Under the pieces are notes generated by a model. That model searched no databases, had not been told where the DNA came from, and saw only the letters and a program-made list of their open reading frames with translations. The position numbers and the translations under genes were made by a program. Of a stretch of 64,000 nt of DNA, positions 46,160 through 54,819 are shown piece by piece. The stretch's first letter is position 1. The number at the start of each line of letters is the position of its first letter. Origin of the DNA: CAVVNN01 sp963838035 (lineage in GTDB: Bacteria > Actinomycetota > Thermoleophilia > Solirubrobacterales > 70-9); assembly GCA_963838035.1 (NCBI GenBank), contig CAWIPM010000002.1:124001-188000 (forward strand). The letters are read 5' to 3'.

Positions 46160-47043
46160 GCATCGAGGTCACCAGCCTTCCCGAGGCCGTGCCCCGCCCG
46201 CGCCATGTCGCGATCGGGACCTTCGACGGCGTCCACCTCGGGCACCAGGCGGTGATCGACGACGCCGACACGGTGCTCACCTTCGACCCTCACCCGCTGG
46301 AGGTCCTCCACCCGGCGGCGCTGCCCAAGCTGATCATGCCCTTCGAGGTCAAGCGCGACGTGATCGAGGGCCTCGGGGTCGAGGAGCTGGTCGTGATCCC
46401 ATTCGATCGCGAGCTCGCGACACTGCCCGCCGAGGGCTTCATCGAGAAGGTCCTGATCGAGCGGCTCGGCGCCGAGAAGGTCTCCGTCGGCGAGAACTTC
46501 CGCTTTGGCGCCAAGGCCCAGGGCGACCCGCAGATGCTCGCCTCCCGCCCGGAGTTCGAGACTCGGGTCGTGCCGCTGGTCGAGGTCGACGGGGAGACGG
46601 TCTCCTCGACCCGGGTCCGGGCGCTGGTCGCCGCCGGCGACATGGAGGCGGTCCGGCACTGCCTCGGCGCTCCTTTCATGGTCGAGGGGCCCGTGGTGAG
46701 CGGCGACCAGCGCGGTCGCGAGCTCGGCTTCCCGACCGCAAACATCGTCCCCGACGACCGCCTCGCGATCCCGGGTCACGGCGTCTACGCCGCCTTTGCC
46801 AACGGCGCCCCGGCGGCGGTCAACGTCGGCGTTCGCCCGACCTTCGAAACAGGCCGAGGCGTGTTGATCGAGACCCACCTCATCGATCGCGACGAAGACC
46901 TCTACGGACAGACGCTGCGAGTCGCCTTCGTCGCCCGCCTGCGTGGCGAGAAGCGCTTCGCCGAGGTCGAGGACCTGGTCGCCCAGATGGGCCGAGACAT
47001 CGAGGACGCGAAGCGCGTCTGTGGTAGCTTCCAGCAGCCGTGA
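46156..47043 (+). CDS. ribF: Bifunctional riboflavin kinase / FAD synthetase
   Basis: This 295-residue enzyme makes FMN and FAD. The nucleotidyltransferase domain has AIGTFDGVHLGHQAVI and VLTFDPHPLEVLHP, with SSTRVRALVAAGD. The kinase domain has GDQRGRELGFPTANIVPD, YAAFANG, VNVGVRPTFETG and the acid in ETHLIDRDEDLYGQ. The segment between GHQAVI and VLTFDPHP is about 15 residues shorter than in most RibF proteins, so a helix of the first domain is reduced; the frame is continuous and the motifs are complete. It overlaps truB by 4 bases. Its stop lies inside the hairpin before rpsO. Confidence 0.95.
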   Translation: MSIEVTSLPEAVPRPRHVAIGTFDGVHLGHQAVIDDADTVLTFDPHPLEVLHPAALPKLIMPFEVKRDVIEGLGVEELVVIPFDRELATLPAEGFIEKVLIERLGAEKVSVGENFRFGAKAQGDPQMLASRPEFETRVVPLVEVDGETVSSTRVRALVAAGDMEAVRHCLGAPFMVEGPVVSGDQRGRELGFPTANIVPDDRLAIPGHGVYAAFANGAPAAVNVGVRPTFETGRGVLIETHLIDRDEDLYGQTLRVAFVARLRGEKRFAEVEDLVAQMGRDIEDAKRVCGSFQQP

Positions 47044-47068
47044 CCCGCCGGGTGCACGGCGCTTTTTT
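47037..47068 (+). terminator. Hairpin with T-run between ribF and rpsO
   Basis: GCCGTG (47037-47042) pairs with CACGGC (47055-47060), and ACCC pairs with GGGT inside around GCC. A six-T run follows at 47063-47068. It overlaps the ribF stop and ends three bases before the rpsO ATG. It could terminate upstream transcription or act as a leader structure for S15; it also occupies the place of a ribosome site, none of which is evident. Confidence 0.75.
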
Positions 47069-47071
47069 GCC

Positions 47072-47341
47072 ATGACTCTGACCAAAGAGCAAAAGACGGA
47101 GCTGATCGGGAAGTACGGTCGCTCGGCGACGGACACCGGCTCCGCCGAGGTCCAGATCGCGCTGCTCACCGAGCGGATCAACGAACTGACCGGCCACCTG
47201 CGCCAGCACGTCAAGGACCATCACTCCCGCCGCGGCCTGCTCAAGCTGGTCGGCCAGCGCCGCCGCATGCTGCGCTACCTCGAGCGCAACGACCTCGAGC
47301 GCTACCGCGCCCTCGTCGCCGAGCTCGGCCTGCGCCGGTAG
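47072..47341 (+). CDS. rpsO: 30S ribosomal protein S15
   Basis: This 89-residue primary 16S rRNA-binding protein is full length. TDTGSAEVQIALLTERINELTGHL, HVKDHHSRRGLLKLVGQRRR and the end LRYLERNDLERYRALVAELGLR are all conserved. It is preceded directly by a hairpin with a T-run, which may serve autoregulation as known for S15. pnp usually follows rpsO directly; here a DsbA-like gene intervenes. Confidence 0.98.
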   Translation: MTLTKEQKTELIGKYGRSATDTGSAEVQIALLTERINELTGHLRQHVKDHHSRRGLLKLVGQRRRMLRYLERNDLERYRALVAELGLRR

Positions 47342-47349
47342 AGAGCCGC

Positions 47350-47811
47350 ATGGTCGCTCCGGTCGGCCCGGACGATCACGTCCGCGGCGAGGGAGAGGGC
47401 CTCATCGTCTACGCCGACCTCTGCTGTCCGCACTGCGCCGCGACCTGGCCCAGGATTCGAGACCTGCACGCCCGGGTCGCCTTCCGTCACTTCCCGGTCG
47501 TCGCCAAGCACCCGCGCGCGCCGGCGCTGCACGCGGCTGCCGAGGCGGCCGGTGCCCAGGGCGCCTTCTTCGAGATGGTCGACTCGCTGCTCGCAGATCA
47601 CGCCCACGTCGACGACCCCCACGTCTGGGAGCGGGTCGGGCGGCTGGGCCTGGACCTGCGGCGCTTCGAGGCCGACCGGCGCTCGGAAGCAGTCGCGGAC
47701 CGGGTGCGCCGCGACGTCGAGTCCGGCCTGCGCGCCGGTGTCGCCGACACCTTGGCGATCTTCCGGGGTGGGCGCGAGGTCGAGCTGGCGGAGCTGGAGA
47801 AGGCCCAATGA
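47350..47811 (+). CDS. DsbA-like thioredoxin-fold protein
   Basis: This 153-residue cytoplasmic-looking protein has the active-site motif C-P-H-C in YADLCCPHCAATWPRI, preceded by a third Cys. VAFRHFPVVAKHPRAPALHAAAEAAGAQGAFFEMVDSLL matches the DsbA/FrnE group (the FRHFP..HP..A and the inserted helical domain). The end contains GVADTLAIFRGGREVE, reminiscent of the cis-Pro strand 'GV.gTPtffv.g', but with T-L instead of T-P, so the conserved cis-proline is not evident. No signal peptide is seen. It lies 8 bases after rpsO in the operon. The redox partner is unknown. Confidence 0.8.
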   Translation: MVAPVGPDDHVRGEGEGLIVYADLCCPHCAATWPRIRDLHARVAFRHFPVVAKHPRAPALHAAAEAAGAQGAFFEMVDSLLADHAHVDDPHVWERVGRLGLDLRRFEADRRSEAVADRVRRDVESGLRAGVADTLAIFRGGREVELAELEKAQ

Positions 47812-47848
47812 GGAGAAGCTGCGGCCACCGCTCCCGGCGGACATGTAC

Positions 47849-47904
47849 TCTCTTTCGCGAAAGAGAACGAGAGTTCTGAATGCAAATGGCCGCCACCCGG
47901 GTGG
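47849..47904 (+). promoter_or_regulatory. Two perfect palindromes in the pnp leader
   Basis: TCTCTTTCGCGAAAGAGA (47849-47866) and CCACCCGGGTGG (47893-47904) lie in the 112 bases between the DsbA-like gene and pnp. As RNA they form two hairpins upstream of a GGAGG ribosome site at 47906-47910. PNPase mRNAs of other bacteria are autoregulated through leader hairpins cut by RNase III, so a similar role is plausible. Confidence 0.5.
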
Positions 47905-47923
47905 CCGGAGGTAGGACAACTAA

Positions 47924-50155
47924 ATGAGCATGTTTGACACTACCCGTGTCTCGGTGGATGTCGGCGAGAGCCAGATCTCCTTCGAGACCGGCAAGCTCGC
48001 CAAGCAGGCGGGTGGATCCGTTGTCGTCAGCGCCGGTGACACGATGGTGCTCTGCACCGCGACGATGGGCAGCCTGCGCGACGTGGACTTCCTTCCCCTC
48101 ACCGTCGACGTCGAGGAGCGGATGTACGCCGCGGGCAAGATCCCCGGCTCGTTCTTCCGTCGCGAGGGGCGCTCCGGCGAGAAGGCGACGCTGACCGCGC
48201 GCATGATCGACCGGCCGATCCGCCCGCTCTTCCCGAAGGGCTGGCACTACGAGACCCAGCTCGTCGCGATCCCGATGTCCGTGGACCACGTGCACCCCTA
48301 CGACATCCTGGCGATGAACGGCGCCTCCGCGGCGCTGGCGCTCTCGCCGGTGCCCGTCGCGGCGCACGTCGGCGCGGTGAGGATCGGCAAGCTCGACGGC
48401 GACTTCGTCGTCAACCCTCCGGAGGAGAGCCTCGACGAGCTCGACCTGGACCTGATCGTCGCCGGCACCGACGAGGCGATCCTGATGGTCGAGGCCGGCG
48501 CCAGCGGCGTCACCGAGCAGGAGATCCTCGACGCCCTCGACATCGCCCACTCGGAGATCAAGAAGCTCGTCGCGGCGATGGAGGAGCTCGCCGGGAAGGC
48601 CGGCAAGGAGAAGCTGGAGATCGAGGCGCCTTCGATCGACGAGTCGCTGCTGGCGGAGGTCCGCGACAAGTTCGGGGCCAAGATCGACGAGGCGACTTCG
48701 ATCAAGGAGAAGCTCGCGCGCCAGGACGCCGCCGGTGCGGTCAAGGAGGAGGTCCTCGAGGCACTGGCACCGGCCGGGGCAGAGGGCGAGGTCGACGAGG
48801 CTCGCCGGGCCGAGGTCAAGGCCGCCTTCTCGAGCGTCGAGAAGGACATCATCCGCAAGCGGATCGCGGTCGACAAGAAGCGCCCCGACGGTCGTGCCCA
48901 GGACGAGATCCGGCCGATCGAGTGCGAGGTCGACATCTCCCCGCGGGTGCACGGCTCGGCGCTCTTCACCCGTGGCGAGACGCAGATCCTCTCCAACGTC
49001 GCCCTCGGCACGACGCGCATGGACATGCGCCTCGACACCCTCGGGCTGGCGACCACGAAGCGGTTCTGGCACCACTACAACTTCCCGCCCTTCTCGGTTG
49101 GGGAGGCCGGCTTCATGCGGGGCCCGAAGCGCCGTGACATCGGCCACGGGGCGCTCGCCGAGCGGGCGCTGGTGGCGACGATCCCCGGCGAAGAGGAGTT
49201 CCCCTACGTGATCCGGGCGGTCTCGGAGACGCTGGAGTCGAACGGCTCATCCTCGATGGGCTCGGTTTGCGCCTCCTCGATGGCGCTGCAGGCGGCGGGG
49301 GTACCGGTCAGCGCACCGGTCGCCGGCGTCGCGATGGGCCTGATCAAGGAGGGTGACGACTACATCGTCCTTACCGACATCGCCGGCGTCGAGGACCACC
49401 TGGGCGACATGGACTTCAAGGTCGCCGGCACCGCGGACGGGATCACCGCCCTGCAGATGGACATCAAGATCACCGGTGTCACCTTCGACATCCTCACCGA
49501 CGCCCTCGAGCAGGCGAACAAGGGCCGCCAGTTCATCCTCGCCAAGATGGCCGAGGCGATCGACGGCCCGCGGGAGAAGCTCTCCCAACACGCGCCGCGA
49601 ATCGAAGCGATCAAGATCGATCCGGAGAAGATCGGCGCTGTGATCGGCAAAGGCGGCGAAACCATCCGCGGGCTGTGCGAGGAGTTCGAAGCGGAGATCG
49701 ACGTCGAGGACGACGGCACCATCCGCATCTACGCGCCGACCGGTGAACTGGTCGAAGCGTGTGTCTCCCGCATCCAGTCGATGACCAAGGAGGCCGAGAT
49801 CGGCGACCGCTACAACGCGGCCAAGGTGGTGAAGACGACCACCTTCGGCGCCTTCGTCGAGCTGGTCAAGGGCACCGACGGCCTGCTCCACATCTCCAAC
49901 GTGAAGCCGGGCGAGCGGGTCGACTCGGTCGACGACGTTCTCAAAGCCGGCGAGGAGATCGACGTCACCGTGGTCGAGGTCGACAAGGAGCGCGGCCGCA
50001 TCGGCCTGCGCCTCTCCGATGACCCCTCGGTCGAGGGCAAGTCGCCCGAGGAGCTGGCGACGGTCGGCTCCGGCGACGGCGGCCGCCGCAACGGCGGCGA
50101 TCGCGAGGGGCGTCGCGGAGGCCGCGACGGCCGTCGGCGCGAGCGACGCACGTGA
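47924..50155 (+). CDS. pnp: Polyribonucleotide nucleotidyltransferase (PNPase)
   Basis: This 743-residue phosphorolytic 3'-5' exoribonuclease has two RNase PH domains. The first contains FFRREGRSGEKATLTARMID and RPIRPLFPKGWHYE. The second contains RPDGRAQDEIRPIECEVD, ALFTRGETQILSNVALGT and ITDIAGVEDHLGDMDFKVAG-type catalytic residues (DHLGDMDFK). A helical linker, a KH domain (IGAVIGKGGETIRGLCEE) and an S1 domain (TTTFGAFVELVKGTDGLLH) follow. The end is an Arg/Gly-rich tail. It is intact. The leader holds two hairpins. The next gene, an M16 peptidase, follows as in mycobacteria. Confidence 0.98.
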   Translation: MSMFDTTRVSVDVGESQISFETGKLAKQAGGSVVVSAGDTMVLCTATMGSLRDVDFLPLTVDVEERMYAAGKIPGSFFRREGRSGEKATLTARMIDRPIRPLFPKGWHYETQLVAIPMSVDHVHPYDILAMNGASAALALSPVPVAAHVGAVRIGKLDGDFVVNPPEESLDELDLDLIVAGTDEAILMVEAGASGVTEQEILDALDIAHSEIKKLVAAMEELAGKAGKEKLEIEAPSIDESLLAEVRDKFGAKIDEATSIKEKLARQDAAGAVKEEVLEALAPAGAEGEVDEARRAEVKAAFSSVEKDIIRKRIAVDKKRPDGRAQDEIRPIECEVDISPRVHGSALFTRGETQILSNVALGTTRMDMRLDTLGLATTKRFWHHYNFPPFSVGEAGFMRGPKRRDIGHGALAERALVATIPGEEEFPYVIRAVSETLESNGSSSMGSVCASSMALQAAGVPVSAPVAGVAMGLIKEGDDYIVLTDIAGVEDHLGDMDFKVAGTADGITALQMDIKITGVTFDILTDALEQANKGRQFILAKMAEAIDGPREKLSQHAPRIEAIKIDPEKIGAVIGKGGETIRGLCEEFEAEIDVEDDGTIRIYAPTGELVEACVSRIQSMTKEAEIGDRYNAAKVVKTTTFGAFVELVKGTDGLLHISNVKPGERVDSVDDVLKAGEEIDVTVVEVDKERGRIGLRLSDDPSVEGKSPEELATVGSGDGGRRNGGDREGRRGGRDGRRRERRT

Positions 50156-50224
50156 GCGCGGAGCGAGCAAGCATCCAGATCTGATGCTCTGCGCAGCGAG
50201 CGAAGCGCGAAAGGGGTTGCAGCA

Positions 50225-51499
50225 TTGAGCGCACCGAGGCTCACAACCTTGGGCTCGGGCGTCCGGGTCGTGACCGAGGAGGTTCCCTCGGTGCGATCCG
50301 TGGCGCTCGGGCTCTGGGTGCGCACCGGATCGCGCAACGAGACCCCCGCCCAGGCGGGCGTCTCGCACTTCCTCGAGCACCTGCTGTTCAAGGGGACCGC
50401 CCGCCACTCCGCGGTTGAGATCTCCGAGCGCTTCGACGGGCTCGGCGCCTCGGTGAATGCGGCGACGGGCAAGGAGACGACGCATCTGCACGCCCGCTTC
50501 CTCGACGAGCACACCGAGGAGGTCTTCGACCTGCTGGCGGAGATGCTGCTCGCTCCGACCTACCCGGACATCGACTCCGAGCGCGACGTGGTGCTGGAGG
50601 AGATCGCGATGTATGAGGACGAGCCCCAGGACCGCGTCCACGACTTCCTCGCCGATGCCGTCTTCGGCCCGCACCCCCTCGGCCGCCGCGTGCTGGGGGA
50701 GGCCGAGGTGATCGCCTCGATCCCGATCCCCGACATCGACGCCTACCACCGCGCGCGCTACACCGGAGAGGACATCGTGGTCGGGGCCGCGGGCCACCTC
50801 GACCACGACACGATTGCCGAGCTGGCCGAGCGCCTGGTCTCGCCTCCCTCGGGCGGCAACGGCGGCGCCCCCGAAGCAGCGCTCGACGACGAGACGCGCC
50901 TCTGCTTTCACCAAAAGGACACCGAGCAGTACCACATCTGCTTCGGCGCACCCGGCCTAAAGCGTGACGATGAGCGACGCTACGGGCTCGCCGTGCTCGA
51001 CTCGATCTTCGGCGGCTCGACCTCCTCGCGACTCTTTCGCGAGGTGCGCGAGAAGCGGGGCCTCGCCTACTCGGTCGGCTCCTATAACGACCAGTACACG
51101 GACTCGGGCCTTATCGCCACCTACGTCGGCACCCGCGAGGAGAACGTCGAGGAGGCCTGCTCGATCATCGGCGCCGAGCTGGCGCGGCTGCGCTCCGAGC
51201 CGGTCTCCGCGGAGGAGCTGGCTCGCGCCAAGGAGAACGTCAAGGGCCGCCTCGTGCTCTCCTCGGAGTCGACGGCGGCACGGATGACGCGGATCTCCCG
51301 CGCCACCCTGTTCGGGCTGCCGATCGACAGCCTCGACGAGATCCTCGCCAAGGTCGACGCGGTCAGCGTCGAAGAGCTGACCGAGCTGGCCGCCGACCTC
51401 TATGGCGCCGAGCGCACGTCCGCTGCCTGCGTCGGGCGCGACGAGGACAGCTTCCGCAAGGCCCTCGCCCCCGTCAGCGAAAGCCTGGCGGCCGCATGA
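50225..51499 (+). CDS. M16-family zinc metallopeptidase (insulinase/PqqL-like)
   Basis: This 424-residue protein has the inverted zinc motif HxxEH in GVSHFLEHLLFKGT, with the third ligand Glu in EEIAMYEDEPQDRVHD. It has the second, inactive half with FGAPGLKRDDERRYGLAVL and FREVREKRGLAYSVGSY. This is the compact bacterial type that acts as a dimer, as for mycobacterial PepR next to pnp. The start is TTG at 50225, giving SAPRLTTLGSGVRVVTE. The stop overlaps dapB (ATGA). The natural substrate is unknown. Confidence 0.93.
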   Translation: MSAPRLTTLGSGVRVVTEEVPSVRSVALGLWVRTGSRNETPAQAGVSHFLEHLLFKGTARHSAVEISERFDGLGASVNAATGKETTHLHARFLDEHTEEVFDLLAEMLLAPTYPDIDSERDVVLEEIAMYEDEPQDRVHDFLADAVFGPHPLGRRVLGEAEVIASIPIPDIDAYHRARYTGEDIVVGAAGHLDHDTIAELAERLVSPPSGGNGGAPEAALDDETRLCFHQKDTEQYHICFGAPGLKRDDERRYGLAVLDSIFGGSTSSRLFREVREKRGLAYSVGSYNDQYTDSGLIATYVGTREENVEEACSIIGAELARLRSEPVSAEELARAKENVKGRLVLSSESTAARMTRISRATLFGLPIDSLDEILAKVDAVSVEELTELAADLYGAERTSAACVGRDEDSFRKALAPVSESLAAA

Positions 51500-52161
51500 T
51501 CAGGGTTGTCGTATCCGGGGCTGCCGGGCGGATGGGCCAGGCAGTCTGCGAGGCGGTCGAGGGGGCCGAGGACATGGAGCTGGCCGCCCGAGCCGACCCG
51601 GCGCTCGGAGTCGAGCTGACCGGCGTGCTGGACGCGGCCGACGTCGTCGTCGACTTCAGCACTCCCGACACGGCGCTCGCCAATGTGGGTGCCTGCCTGG
51701 ACGCCGGCGTCCACATCGTCGTCGGCACCACCGGCTTCGACCTGGACGCTGCCCGAGAGGCGTCGGATTCGTCGGCAGCCAACTGCTTCGTCGCTCCCAA
51801 CTTCGCGATCGGCGCCGTGCTGCTGATGGAGGCCGCGCAGCGGGTCGCCCCGCACATGCCCGAGTGCGAGATCATCGAGCTGCACCACGACCGCAAGCTC
51901 GACGCTCCCTCGGGAACGGCGAAGCGCACCGCCGAGCTGATCGCAAAGGCCGGCGGCAACGTCCACGAGCCGATCCACTCGGTGCGCCTGCCCGGGCTGG
52001 TCGCCCACCAGGAGGTCATCTTCGGGGGTGAGGGTCAGACGCTCTCGCTGCGCCACGACTCGATCGACCGCCGCTCCTTCATGCCCGGCGTCCTGCTCGC
52101 TGTGCGCAAGGTCGCCGACCTTCCCGACCGGTTCACGGTCGGGCTCGAGAAGCTGCTGTAG
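51496..52161 (+). CDS. dapB: 4-hydroxy-tetrahydrodipicolinate reductase
   Basis: This NAD(P)H-dependent enzyme acts in lysine/diaminopimelate synthesis. At 221 residues it is at the short end for the family. The dinucleotide motif is VVVSGAAGRMGQAVCEA. The catalytic His-Lys region is ELHHDRKLDAPSGTAKRTAEL, with VVGTTGFD and APNFAIGAVLL between. The ending DRFTVGLEKLL is normal. It overlaps the M16 peptidase gene by 4 bases; dapA follows after 14 bases. Confidence 0.97.
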   Translation: MIRVVVSGAAGRMGQAVCEAVEGAEDMELAARADPALGVELTGVLDAADVVVDFSTPDTALANVGACLDAGVHIVVGTTGFDLDAAREASDSSAANCFVAPNFAIGAVLLMEAAQRVAPHMPECEIIELHHDRKLDAPSGTAKRTAELIAKAGGNVHEPIHSVRLPGLVAHQEVIFGGEGQTLSLRHDSIDRRSFMPGVLLAVRKVADLPDRFTVGLEKLL

Positions 52162-52175
52162 GTACGCTGAGCGCG

Positions 52176-53044
52176 ATGACCGAGATCAGAGGTGTACTCA
52201 CTGCGATGGCGACCCCGTTCGGCGAGGACGGGGGAGTCGATGAGGGCGCCGCGCGGAGGCTTGCCCGCCATCTGGTCGAGCACGGGTCCCACGGCGTCGT
52301 CGTCGCGGGCTCGACCGGGGAGGCGGCCACTCTCACCGATGCCGAGCAGATCTCGCTGCTGGGCGCCGTCGTCGAGGAGATCGGCGCCGAGGCGACCGTA
52401 ATCTGCGGCACCGGCACGAACGACACCCGCCACTCATGCGAGCTGACCAAGGCGGCCGCCGCCGCCGGCGCCGCCGCCTCGCTCGTCGTCGCCCCCTACT
52501 ACAACAAGCCGAACAGGGCGGGCCTGCGCGCCCATTTCGAGGCGGTCGCCCAGGCGGTCCCCGAGCTGCCGATGATCCTCTACAACATCCCGTCGAGGGT
52601 CGTGATCAACATGCCCCCCGACCTGCTCGCCGAGCTGGCTTCGATCGACAACGTCGTCGCCGTCAAGCAGGCCAACGACGATGAGATGGGCCCGATCGAT
52701 GGGCTGGCGGTGCTGGCCGGCAACGACAACACCTTCCTCCAGGTTCTCGAGTTCGGTGGCGCGGGGGGATCCTGGTTTCCTCCCACATCGTCGGCGACCG
52801 CATGCGAGAGATGTGGGAGTCGGCACAGCGGGGGGACCTCGAGCGGGCGCGTGGAATCGACGCCGAGCTGCAGCCGGTCTACGCGGCGCTATCGGTGACC
52901 AATCCCGTACCGCTGAAGGCGGCCCTGGCGATGCTCGGGCTCGCCGATGACCGCCTGCGATTGCCGATGGTTCCTGCCGACGATGAGCAGCGCGCCTCGG
53001 TTAGGGCCGCGCTCGACGCTGTCGACGTCTCGGCGAACCTTTAG
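52176..53044 (+). CDS. dapA: 4-hydroxy-tetrahydrodipicolinate synthase, one frame break
   Basis: This TIM-barrel aldolase condenses pyruvate with aspartate semialdehyde. GVLTAMATPFGEDGGVDEGA, VVAGSTGEAATLTDAEQ, PYYNKPNRAGLRAHFE, the catalytic Tyr in LYNIPSRVVINM and the Schiff-base Lys in VVAVKQAND are all present. Near 52765, in a GGGGGGA run, one base is missing; adding it restores GGAGGILVSSHIVGDRMREM and a C-terminus ending VDVSANL at 53044. The restored length is about 290 residues. Since diaminopimelate is needed for the cell wall, the break is more likely a sequence error than inactivation. Confidence 0.93.
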
Positions 53045-53073
53045 ACCTCCGATGAAATGACGGTGAACCGCTG

Positions 53074-54738
53074 ATGACAGGCAAGAAGCTTCGCGTGCTC
53101 CCCCTGGGGGGGCTGGGCGAGATCGGCAAGAACATGACCGTGATCGAGTTCGACGGGCGCATCGTCGTCGTCGACACCGGCCTGATGTTCCCGACCGCCG
53201 AGATGCACGGCATCGACCTCGTCCTGCCCGACTTCTCCTACCTGCGCGATCGCGCCGACGACATCGAGGCGATCGTCCTCACCCACGGCCACGAGGACCA
53301 TGTCGGCGCGCTTCCCTACGTGCTGCGCGAGATCGGGGAGCCGCCGGTTATCTACGGTGGCCTGCTGACCGTCGGCATGGTCCGCTCCAAGCTCGACGAG
53401 CACAAGCTCTCCGACGCGCCGCTGCAGGAGCTGCCGGCGGGCGAGCGGGTGCAGGCCGGGCCGTTCGGCATCGAGCTGATCCACCTCTCGCACTCGATCC
53501 CCGACATGCGGGCGGTGCTGCTCACCACCGAGCTCGGGTCGGTGCTGATGACGGGTGACTACAAGTTCGACCAGACTCCGGTCGACGGTCGCCCGGCCGA
53601 CATCTCTCGCCTCGCCGAGGTCGGCCGCGACGGGCTGTTGCTCCTCTGCGGGGACTCGACCAACGCCGATCGGCCGGGGGTCGCGCCGTCGGAGTCGAGC
53701 GTCGGGCCGGCCCTGTTGGAGACCTTCGCCGGCTGCGAGGGCAGGATCGTGGTCACATCCTTCGCCTCCAACATCCACCGGGTTCAGCAGGTGATCGATG
53801 CGGCGGTCAAGCTCGATCGGCGCGTTGCGCTGCTCGGCCGCTCGATGCGCAAGAACTTCAACATCGCCTCGAACCTGGGGATGACCGAAGCCCCCTCGGG
53901 CCTCTTCATCCAGCCGCGGGAGATCGCCAACTTCCCAGACGAGAAGGTGGTCGTGATCTCAACTGGAAGCCAGGGCGAGCCGCTCTCGGCGCTGCGGCGG
54001 ATGGCGAACAACGACCACCGCGACATCGAGCTGCACTCCGGCGACACCGTCGTCTTCTCCGCCACCCCGGTGCCGGGGAACGAGCGCGCGGTCAACGAGA
54101 CGATCGACCGCATCTACGAGATCGGCGCCACCGTGGTGACCGCCAAGGACGCGCCGATCCACGCCTCCGGGCACGGCTGGCAGGAGGAGCTGAAGCTGAT
54201 GCTGAACCTGACCAAGCCGCGCTTCGTGCTTCCGGTCCACGGCGACCACAAGCGGCTGCGGTTGCACGCCGAGCTGGCGCACTCGGTGGGCATCGATCCC
54301 GAGAACGTGTTCCAGGGCCGCAACGGCCTGCCGTTGGAGGTGGATGAGGACGGGGCGCGGTTCGGCGACGACGTGCACGCCGGCACGATCTTCGTCGACG
54401 GCCTCAATATCGGCGATCCCAACGACGTCGCCCTGCGCGACCGTCGTGAGATCTCTGCGGACGGGATCTTCATCGTCGTCGCCACCCTCTCCTCCGACGA
54501 CGGAAGCGTGGTCGCCGACCCGGAGGTGATCTTCAGGGGCGTGGCCTTCGTCGAGGAAGCCGACGCGCTGGTCGAGGAGCTCAAAGACGTGATCGAAGAC
54601 TCGCTCGACGCGGCTGCCGGGGCGGGGACCCGCGAGCTGTCGCTGATCGAGGAAGACCTGCATGACGCGGTCGGCAAGCTCGTCTACGAGAAGCTGAAGC
54701 GCCGGCCGATGATCCTCCCGGTCGTGGTGGAGGTCTAA
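53074..54738 (+). CDS. rnj: Ribonuclease J
   Basis: This 554-residue MBL/beta-CASP ribonuclease has 5'-exo and endo activities in mRNA decay and rRNA processing. LRVLPLGGLGEIGKNMTVIE opens the protein. The zinc motif is VLTHGHEDHVGALPYVL. Further motifs are ELIHLSHSIPDM, LMTGDYKFD, the beta-CASP region LLCGDSTNADRPG, STGSQGEPLSALRRM and PIHASGHGWQEELKLML, followed by PVHGDHKRLRLHAEL. The C-terminal domain is present. It follows dapA after 29 bases, an order shared with mycobacteria, and is closed by a bidirectional terminator. Confidence 0.97.
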   Translation: MTGKKLRVLPLGGLGEIGKNMTVIEFDGRIVVVDTGLMFPTAEMHGIDLVLPDFSYLRDRADDIEAIVLTHGHEDHVGALPYVLREIGEPPVIYGGLLTVGMVRSKLDEHKLSDAPLQELPAGERVQAGPFGIELIHLSHSIPDMRAVLLTTELGSVLMTGDYKFDQTPVDGRPADISRLAEVGRDGLLLLCGDSTNADRPGVAPSESSVGPALLETFAGCEGRIVVTSFASNIHRVQQVIDAAVKLDRRVALLGRSMRKNFNIASNLGMTEAPSGLFIQPREIANFPDEKVVVISTGSQGEPLSALRRMANNDHRDIELHSGDTVVFSATPVPGNERAVNETIDRIYEIGATVVTAKDAPIHASGHGWQEELKLMLNLTKPRFVLPVHGDHKRLRLHAELAHSVGIDPENVFQGRNGLPLEVDEDGARFGDDVHAGTIFVDGLNIGDPNDVALRDRREISADGIFIVVATLSSDDGSVVADPEVIFRGVAFVEEADALVEELKDVIEDSLDAAAGAGTRELSLIEEDLHDAVGKLVYEKLKRRPMILPVVVEV

Positions 54739-54782
54739 AAAAGGCCCGCCGGGGAGTGGTGTGGGGAGAACCCCGGCGGGCC
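54737..54782. terminator. Bidirectional terminator between rnj and the sensor kinase gene
   Basis: GGCCCGCCGGGG (54743-54754) pairs with CCCCGGCGGGCC (54771-54782), a perfect 12-bp stem with a 16-base loop. On the minus strand it is followed by a run of Ts (A-run at 54737-54742 on the plus strand, overlapping the rnj stop), so it is ideal for the leftward kinase transcript. On the plus strand the tail is TGTGTGT, which still suffices as a weak stop. Confidence 0.88.
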
Positions 54783-54819
54783 TGTGTGTCTCGTCCGCCG
54801 GAGAAATTAGGACCGCGGT

